Origin: Pseudomonas cavernicola
GTDB lineage: Bacteria > Pseudomonadota > Gammaproteobacteria > Pseudomonadales > Pseudomonadaceae
Assembly (NCBI RefSeq): GCF_003596405.1
Contig: NZ_QYUR01000002.1
Span: 431,001-495,000 of the forward strand
Length of the DNA: 64,000 nt
Direction: 5' to 3'
In this document: positions 55,797-64,000 of the stretch, piece by piece
Layout of the letters: each line of letters opens with the position of its first letter
Position numbering within the stretch: the stretch's first letter is position 1
Position numbers and translations under genes: made by a program
Notes under the pieces: generated by a model
Databases searched by the model: none
Told to the model about the DNA's origin: nothing
What the model saw: the letters and a program-made list of their open reading frames with translations, nothing else

Positions 55797-56165
55797 TCAA
55801 CCAACAATCAAGGAAACAAGCCAGCCCAGCAGGGAGTCAAGCCCCCACAGCAACAACGCCATCACCAAAACAACAGCCACGACAATCAACGTGGTCTGCG
55901 TGGTTTCCTGGCGGGTTGGCCAAACGACTTTACGAATTTCAACACGAGCTTCTTTTGCGAGCCCGAAGAACGCTTGCCCCTTGGTAGTTTGCAGTGCCAC
56001 AAACGCAGCAGCAACTGCGAGCACCAACAAGCCCAGGACACGGTACAGAATCGGCTCACCAGAGAAGAACTGATTGCCGACCACGCCAACCACTACCAAA
56101 GCAGCAACTGCCAGCCACTTAAGCAGATCAAAGCGAGAATCTTTGGCTTCAGCCTTAACAGTCAT
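55797..56165 (-). CDS. secE: Protein translocase subunit SecE
   Basis: 122 residues with three hydrophobic segments, the long gammaproteobacterial type. The conserved cytoplasmic hinge EVRKVVWPTRQET appears here as EIRKVVWPTRQET. Partner of SecY. It follows tRNA-Trp by 48 bases. Confidence 0.96.
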   Translation of the reverse strand: MTVKAEAKDSRFDLLKWLAVAALVVVGVVGNQFFSGEPILYRVLGLLVLAVAAAFVALQTTKGQAFFGLAKEARVEIRKVVWPTRQETTQTTLIVVAVVLVMALLLWGLDSLLGWLVSLIVG

Positions 56166-56190
56166 TTACGAGGATCCTGTGAAAGACGTG

Positions 56191-56216
56191 CCAGTTTTAC
56201 TACTGCGTAAAACTGG
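56191..56216 (-). repeat. 10-bp hairpin overlapping the 3' CCA end of tRNA-Trp
   Basis: CCAGTTTTAC (56191-56200) is the exact reverse complement of 56207-56216, with a 6-base loop. The CCA of tRNA-Trp (56214-56216) lies in the stem, so the trailer can pair with the tRNA 3' end before processing. Confidence 0.7.
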
Positions 56217-56289
56217 CAGGTCAGGAGGGAATCGAACCCCCAACCTACGGTTTTGGAGACCGTCGCTCTGCCAATTGAGCTACTGACCT
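56214..56289 (-). tRNA. tRNA-Trp (CCA anticodon)
   Basis: 76 bases with encoded 3' CCA. Acceptor AGGTCAG / CTGACCT, anticodon loop CTCCAAA (anticodon CCA), T-loop GGTTCGATTCC. It sits between tufB and secE, the Pseudomonas arrangement. Confidence 0.97.
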
Positions 56290-56298
56290 AAAACAAAA

Positions 56299-56324
56299 TC
56301 AGGCCGACCATTATGCCGGCCTGA
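56299..56324 (-). terminator. tufB terminator
   Basis: Minus strand TCAGGCCG / CGGCCTGA stem followed by GATTTTGTTTT, 18 bases after the tufB stop. May be partial, since tRNA-Trp and secE lie just downstream. Confidence 0.65.
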
Positions 56325-56341
56325 CAGGGGTAGATCAACGA

Positions 56342-57535
56342 TTACTCGATGATTTTGGCAACTACACCAGCGCCAACGGTACGACCACCTTCACGGATGG
56401 CGAAACGCAGACCGTCTTCCATCGCGATCGGAGCAATCAGGGTGACAACCATTTTGATGTTGTCGCCCGGCATGACCATCTCAACGCCTTCTGGCAGTTC
56501 GCAGTTACCGGTTACGTCAGTCGTACGGAAGTAGAACTGCGGACGGTAGCCCTTGAAGAACGGCGTGTGACGACCGCCCTCTTCCTTGCTCAGAATGTAC
56601 ACTTCGCCTTCGAACTTGGTGTGCGGCTTGATGGTGCCCGGCTTGGCCAAGACCTGACCACGCTCAACATCATCACGCTTGGTGCCACGCAGCAGTACGC
56701 CAACGTTCTCACCGGCACGACCTTCGTCCAGCAGCTTGCGGAACATCTCAACACCAGTGCAAATGGTCTTGGTGGTATCACGGATACCAACAATTTCCAC
56801 TTCTTCCTGAATCTTGACGATGCCACGCTCAACACGACCGGTTACCACCGTACCGCGGCCGGAGATGGAGAACACGTCTTCGATTGGCATCAGGAATGGC
56901 TTGTCGATTGCGCGCTCCGGCTGCGGAATGTAGCTGTCGAGAGTCTCAACCAGCTTACGCACTGCGCTAACACCCATTTCGTTGTCATCTTGGCCGTTCA
57001 ACGCCATCAGCGCGGAACCGATAACGATCGGAGTGTCGTCGCCCGGGAAGTCGTATGCGCTCAACAGATCGCGCACTTCCATCTCAACCAGCTCCAGCAG
57101 CTCAGCGTCGTCCACCATGTCCGCCTTGTTCAGGAAGACCACGATGTAAGGAACGCCCACCTGACGGGACAGCAGGATGTGCTCACGAGTCTGCGGCATC
57201 GGGCCGTCAGCAGCGGAGCAAACCAGGATCGCACCATCCATCTGCGCGGCACCAGTGATCATGTTTTTCACATAGTCAGCGTGACCCGGGCAGTCAACGT
57301 GCGCGTAGTGGCGGATAGCCGAATCGTATTCAACGTGGGACGTATTGATCGTGATGCCACGAGCCTTTTCTTCCGGAGCGTTGTCGATCTGGGCGAAGTC
57401 ACGCGCGGAACCACCGAAGGCTTCGGCGCAGACTTTGGTCAGAGCAGCAGTCAGAGTCGTTTTGCCATGGTCAACGTGACCAATGGTGCCGACGTTGAGG
57501 TGCGGCTTATTCCGTTCAAACTTTTCTTTAGCCAT
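56342..57535 (-). CDS. tufB: Elongation factor Tu, copy 2
   Basis: 397 residues from [20 protein letters not shown]; the five upstream in-frame codons are not used. Nearly identical to tufA at both DNA and protein level, with five visible amino-acid differences, consistent with gene conversion. It follows the tRNA-Tyr/Gly/Thr cluster, as in the E. coli tufB operon. Confidence 0.98.
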   Translation of the reverse strand: MAKEKFERNKPHLNVGTIGHVDHGKTTLTAALTKVCAEAFGGSARDFAQIDNAPEEKARGITINTSHVEYDSAIRHYAHVDCPGHADYVKNMITGAAQMDGAILVCSAADGPMPQTREHILLSRQVGVPYIVVFLNKADMVDDAELLELVEMEVRDLLSAYDFPGDDTPIVIGSALMALNGQDDNEMGVSAVRKLVETLDSYIPQPERAIDKPFLMPIEDVFSISGRGTVVTGRVERGIVKIQEEVEIVGIRDTTKTICTGVEMFRKLLDEGRAGENVGVLLRGTKRDDVERGQVLAKPGTIKPHTKFEGEVYILSKEEGGRHTPFFKGYRPQFYFRTTDVTGNCELPEGVEMVMPGDNIKMVVTLIAPIAMEDGLRFAIREGGRTVGAGVVAKIIE

Positions 57536-57619
57536 CAGACCGTCTCCCATCGATAAATTGAGCTAGTCGCGCCACCATTAAAACAAAGGCAGATATCTGC
57601 ATATCTGCCTTCATATAAT

Positions 57620-57694
57620 GGAGCTCATGAGCGGAATCGAACCGCTGACCTCACCCTTACCAAGGGTGTGCTCTACCAGCTGAGCTACATGAGC
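57620..57694 (-). tRNA. tRNA-Thr (GGT anticodon)
   Basis: Acceptor GCTCATG / CATGAGC, anticodon loop CTTGGTAA (GGT), T-arm GCGGTTCGATTCCGC, encoded CCA. Third tRNA of the cluster, just before tufB. Confidence 0.95.
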
Positions 57695-57719
57695 GAACAC
57701 TTTGCACAAACAACAAACT

Positions 57720-57793
57720 TGGAGCGGGTAGCGGGAATCGAACCCGCACCATCAGCTTGGAAGGCTGAGGTTCTACCGTTGAACTATACCCGC
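57720..57793 (-). tRNA. tRNA-Gly (TCC anticodon)
   Basis: 74 bases. Acceptor GCGGGTA / TACCCGC, anticodon loop CTTCCAA (TCC), T-arm GCGGGTTCGATTCCCGC, encoded CCA. Confidence 0.96.
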
Positions 57794-57815
57794 GGAGCTT
57801 GCAGCTCACGCTTAA

Positions 57816-57901
<86 letters not shown>

Positions 57902-57914
57902 AAAGTGAGGCGGC

Positions 57915-57943
57915 ATTCTCGTAGCATGCCACCCTACTGTCAA
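57915..57943 (-). promoter_or_regulatory. Promoter of the tRNA-Tyr/Gly/Thr-tufB operon
   Basis: Minus strand TTGACA (57938-57943), a 17-base spacer and GAGAAT (57915-57920), 14 bases upstream of the tRNA-Tyr 5' end. A GC-rich stretch (GCCGCC) follows the -10, as in stringent-controlled stable-RNA promoters. Confidence 0.75.
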
Positions 57944-58042
57944 GCATTTCCTCATAAAAAACTTGAGGTTAGCTCCATTGACAGCAACTTTTCAGACTCA
58001 CCCAGAAGGCAACCCTGCAAAGCGGGCGCCATTCTATTCAAA

Positions 58043-58723
58043 CTAACGGGGCGTTGCAACGCTTTCACAAGGCATTAATTGATGCTGCAACCCATTAAAG
58101 TCCTGAGCCAAGGTCTGCAGCAGCGAGTCATCGGCAAGTCGCCGGCTCTGAGGAGCAATGCGCACCCAGAAATCACGATGGGCACGCGGCAACTCTCGCA
58201 GCATTGGCTCATAGCCCACCTCGCGCAGGCGCTGCATGACACTTTCAGCAGACTCGCCGCGCGGGAAGATCCCCAGGGAGATGCCATTGGACAAATCGCC
58301 CTGAGTAATGATGTAGCTGTCGATTTTCCGCGCCTGCAACTCTTTCAGCTGACGCAGCGAAGCCTCCCGGGAGGCAAGAGGTGCCAGATACACCCAATAG
58401 TCCAGCCCTGCTGGCGCATCAACGGCCTTTACCTCAGATTGAATGTCCAGACTGAGTAGACGCTGCCCCACCACTTGAGCAGCATCCTCCCGCTCAAACC
58501 CACCAAGAAAGAGACAGGCCTCGGACACCTCCGCCGCAGCTCCGCCCGACTGCTCACGACGAACCTGCGCCTCGCTCGACTCGCTGAGCAAGCGAATATC
58601 CTGCCGCGCCCCTTGATAAAGAGAGAGGGGCGCCACCTCCTTCGCACGTAAGGGAGCCTGCTGCTGATGCCAGACGTAATAGAAAAGGTTGAGTACCAGT
58701 AACAGAAGAAATAGCCAGCGCAT
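58043..58723 (-). CDS. Membrane-anchored SPOR-domain protein
   Basis: 226 residues from the start at 58723 (GAGG upstream, 7 bases after the coaX stop). One N-terminal membrane helix (MRWLFLLLLVLNLFYYVW), a linker, then SPOR-like folds: CLFLGGFEREDAAQVVGQRL and a second part with GISLGIFPRGESAESVMQRL and FWVRIAPQSRRL. SPOR domains bind denuded septal peptidoglycan. It is the PA4278 counterpart and shares an operon with coaX and birA. Confidence 0.85.
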   Translation of the reverse strand: MRWLFLLLLVLNLFYYVWHQQQAPLRAKEVAPLSLYQGARQDIRLLSESSEAQVRREQSGGAAAEVSEACLFLGGFEREDAAQVVGQRLLSLDIQSEVKAVDAPAGLDYWVYLAPLASREASLRQLKELQARKIDSYIITQGDLSNGISLGIFPRGESAESVMQRLREVGYEPMLRELPRAHRDFWVRIAPQSRRLADDSLLQTLAQDFNGLQHQLMPCESVATPR

Positions 58724-58730
58724 AAAAGCC

Positions 58731-59480
58731 TCAGGACAGCGGACAGGCAATCGCCAAGCCAATAAAGATCAGATCAGGCATCACGCGGGCAGAAGGCAGA
58801 ACCTCCTTGACCAGCACAGCATCCCCTCCAGTCAGAAAAATCTGGAAATCTTCTCCCCAGTATTCTTTAGCCAGCTCAAGCTGCGTATGCACAAACCCAC
58901 GCAGCATCAGTGAACAGCCGCGCTCCACAGCCTCAACAGTCGAGCGACCCGGCGTCAACGCATGAAGAGCCTGCTCCGCAGCGACGTCATCGTAACGAAT
59001 TCGTCGAGTATGCGTTCTCAACTGATTGCGCATTAACGGCACTCCAGGACAAATAAACCCCCCCAAATGCTCGCCATCCGCCGCCACGAAATCAGAAGTA
59101 ACCGCCGTCCCCAAGTCCAGCACCAGACATGCCCCGCCAGCCAGATGGTAAGCACCCAATATCGCCAGCCAGCGATCTAACCCAAGCCGATCATAGTCTT
59201 TGTAACCGTTGCGCACTCCGGCGGCCACCAGCGCAGAGCGCGCCCGGCAAGAAGCGATCCCAAAACGTTGCGCAAGTAAATCCATGAGCTGTGCCGTTTC
59301 ATCATCACTTCGCACACTGACGAGACGACAATGCTGCAACGCAAGACCAGGAATTAGCTGCAGCTCCAAAAGCAACTGCTCAGCTGAGTCAACGACACCA
59401 CCAGACAGCACACCCGAACCGGTACCCACGATCACTCGCCACTTAATAAAGCTATTACCGCAGTCGAGTTCAAGAATCAT
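58731..59480 (-). CDS. coaX: Type III pantothenate kinase
   Basis: 249 residues. First step of coenzyme A synthesis. The ASKHA-fold motifs are [13 protein letters not shown] (phosphate 1), [12 protein letters not shown] (phosphate 2) and [11 protein letters not shown]. It overlaps birA by 11 bases, matching the conserved birA-coaX order. Confidence 0.95.
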   Translation of the reverse strand: MILELDCGNSFIKWRVIVGTGSGVLSGGVVDSAEQLLLELQLIPGLALQHCRLVSVRSDDETAQLMDLLAQRFGIASCRARSALVAAGVRNGYKDYDRLGLDRWLAILGAYHLAGGACLVLDLGTAVTSDFVAADGEHLGGFICPGVPLMRNQLRTHTRRIRYDDVAAEQALHALTPGRSTVEAVERGCSLMLRGFVHTQLELAKEYWGEDFQIFLTGGDAVLVKEVLPSARVMPDLIFIGLAIACPLS

Positions 59481-60431
59481 TGCGCAACCTCAAACTGAGC
59501 TCACCGCCACTGTATTGCCGCTCAATACCATCCACCAGCAACCGCAGCGCACCCTGCCGATCAATACCCAGCACAACACCTTCGATCTGCTGCGCACCAG
59601 CAGCCAGTAATACAGAACGCCCTTGCCACAAGTGACTAGCCTCCCATTCAGCCTGCAAACCAACAAAACCCTGCTCACGATGCCTCGTCAGGTAATCCTG
59701 CAAACGTTCGTTTAACTGACGGACCAGCACATTACGATCTATCAACTCACCGATCTCAATTCGCATCGAGGTCCAAGGCTGATCAATACCCTCATCAATA
59801 GCCCGCATGTTCACATTGACCCCAATACCTATGACCACGTGACAAACATCCGCCGGATCACCAGACAACTCCAGCAGGATTCCTGCGATCTTGCGACCCG
59901 ACACAAGAAGATCATTTGGCCACTTCAGGCCAACATCAGCCACACCAGCACTCCGCAACGTCTGCATCACCGCAAGACCGACAACCAAGCTAAGCCCCTC
60001 GAGCTGGCGAGCCCCCCCTCGATACGCAATACCAAGCTGTAATAAAGGTTCTCTGCAAACGGACTCACCCATTTGCGCCCGCGGCGACCACGCCCAGCAG
60101 TTTGGCATTCCGCCAAAACAAAAAATGGTGCTTGCGCTCCGCCCTCCAAATGCCTCAGCGCCTCAGCATTTGTGGAGTCAGTCGAATTTACAAGGAGCGC
60201 CGGCCACGCCGGCACTCCAGAAGGCACAACCAAGCGCTCAGCATCTAGCAGCACTAATGGGCTAGCTAGCCGATAACCTCGGCCACGCACCTTATGAACA
60301 GGCAAGCTCAATTCAGCTTCTAATTGCTGTAATTGCTTCCACACAGCACTGCGACTAACCCCAAGAGCAGCGCCAAGAGCTTGACCTGAATGAAAGCGCC
60401 CATCTTGTAAGAGCTTCAACAACGTAAGCAT
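59470..60431 (-). pseudogene. birA: birA, biotin ligase/repressor, with an apparent -1 frameshift
   Basis: Read as given, birA is split. The first 140 codons from 60431 give the helix-turn-helix (LGAALGVSRSAVWKQLQQLE) and the biotin-binding loop GRGRRGRKWVSPFAENLYYS up to RIEGG, then run off into a stop. The rest (GARQLEGLSLVVGLAVMQ, KWPNDLLVSGRKIAGILLEL, to the end) is in the next frame. The break is at a run of seven G (plus-strand C7, 60012-60018); eight would restore a 320-residue BirA of normal length. Both halves are otherwise well conserved. BirA is usually essential, so a sequencing error is likely, but slippage or a true mutation cannot be excluded. Confidence 0.88.
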
Positions 60432-60592
60432 GCAGATATCGCCTCACAATGAGGCTGGCATCATATCGGCGCGCACCTCGATTGCATAGAAAGCTCCCAC
60501 TTAGCGCCCTATCGACCTCCGCGTGTTCAGGCCACCCCCACAGGGCGCCCGGCCTGGCGCGCCGCTGCGCTGCTTTTCCGGCGCACAAAGAC

Positions 60593-60626
60593 AAACCCCC
60601 CACTCGCTTGCGCGACTGGGGGGTTT
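60593..60626 (-). terminator. rRNA operon terminator
   Basis: Minus strand AAACCCCCCA...TCGC, tetraloop GCAA, GCGA...TGGGGGGTTT, just downstream of 5S rRNA. A long, GC-rich stem typical of rrn terminators. Confidence 0.85.
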
Positions 60627-60633
60627 GGAATTT

Positions 60634-60753
60634 AAGCTTGACGATGACCTACTCTCACATGGGGAGACCCCACACTACCATCGGCGATGCGTCGTTTCAC
60701 TACTGAGTTCGGGATGGGATCAGGTGGTTCCAACGCTCTATGGTCGTCAAGCA
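60634..60753 (-). rRNA. rrf: 5S ribosomal RNA
   Basis: About 120 bases. Minus strand begins TGCTTGACGACCATAGAGCG and contains CCCGAACTCAG and GATGGTAGTGTGGGG, ending GTCATCGTCAAGCTT. Ends are approximate to a base or two. Confidence 0.96.
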
Positions 60754-60886
60754 ATTCGGCTGGAGTGTCGCTGACGCGCTACTCCTAATTGGGTCTGTGA
60801 TAGACAGTCTTGCGCGAGTTTGACGAACTTTCGGTCTCGTCTTCACACTCATCAATTCGCCGTTAAGCAAATTGCTTGGGTGTTAT

Positions 60887-63777
<2,891 letters not shown>

Positions 63778-64000
63778 ATAACCCCAAGCAATCTGGTTAT
63801 ACTATGAAGACGACATTCGCCGAAAATTCGCAATTAAACTCGCAAATTTTACCTTAGCCTGATCACACCCCAGTGAAAAGGGTGACCAGTCTATTCTTTC
63901 TATCACATACCCAAATTTTTAAAGAACGATTGTTACTTACTAGTCAAAGACCAGAAGTCAATATTCAACCAGGTCACCCCAGGAATATTCAATTCTGAAC
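63778..64000 (-). other. Part of the 16S-23S spacer
   Basis: AT-rich spacer immediately upstream of 23S. It contains TTCTTTAAAAATTTGGGT (minus strand), a boxA-like antitermination element near 63915-63930. No tRNA gene is visible in this part; the usual tRNA-Ile/Ala would lie beyond the window. Confidence 0.8.

Noticed and set aside
63778..64000. tRNA-Ile or tRNA-Ala in the rRNA spacer
   Set aside because: No tRNA-like cloverleaf or GGTTCGA-type arm is present in this part of the spacer.

Overview
The window is a chromosomal segment of a Pseudomonas-type gammaproteobacterium. The evidence is the gene order oprG, two SDR-fold genes, ssb, MFS transporter, uvrA, ftnA, katA, the alpha/spc/S10/str/rif ribosomal and RNA polymerase clusters, tufB with tRNA-Trp and tRNA-Thr/Gly/Tyr, a SPOR protein, coaX, birA, 5S and 23S rRNA. 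This matches P. aeruginosa PAO1 PA4066-PA4069 followed by PA4232-PA4280. I cannot name the species.

Layout. (1) 1-2833: the end of a conserved gene, the OmpW-family porin oprG with a candidate Anr box and a perfect palindrome over its -10 and ribosome-binding region, then a two-gene minus-strand operon for an NAD-dependent epimerase and an RmlD-like protein. (2) 2834-18496: an accessory island. It holds a doubly truncated IS4-family transposase, a CRISPR array of 17 repeats and 16 spacers, a type I-C cas operon (cas3-cas5-cas8c-cas7), a truncated abortive-infection gene, a frameshifted Xre/MbcA-type antitoxin, a HipA-like protein of unknown function, and a four-gene module of three tyrosine recombinases plus a small coiled-coil protein. 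That module matches the ginABCD set of GInt genomic islands, so the I-C system looks like cargo of such an island. (3) 18497-25860: ssb, yajR-like MFS, uvrA, ftnA, katA. (4) 25861-57943: about 32 kb of translation and transcription genes, all on the minus strand, with two near-identical tuf genes. (5) 57944-64000: SPOR protein, coaX, birA (frameshifted as read), 5S and 23S rRNA, and part of the 16S-23S spacer.

Main discovery. The adaptation genes of the I-C system are gone, and the deletion scar is readable. Directly after cas7 lie the first 13-14 codons of cas4, joined out of frame to the last 29 codons of cas2, and then an intact leader and array. The interference genes look complete. The locus therefore appears to be an effector-only I-C system frozen by an internal cas4-cas1-cas2 deletion. 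The two repeats nearest the leader share a private substitution, as expected if the locus acquired spacers before the deletion. One repeat-spacer-repeat block occurs twice, about 600 bp apart.

Other points worth checking: a one-base shortfall in a G7 run that breaks birA; a strong intrinsic-terminator-like hairpin between rpsN and rpsH inside the spc operon; and the eroded antiphage and toxin-antitoxin remnants immediately next to cas3.
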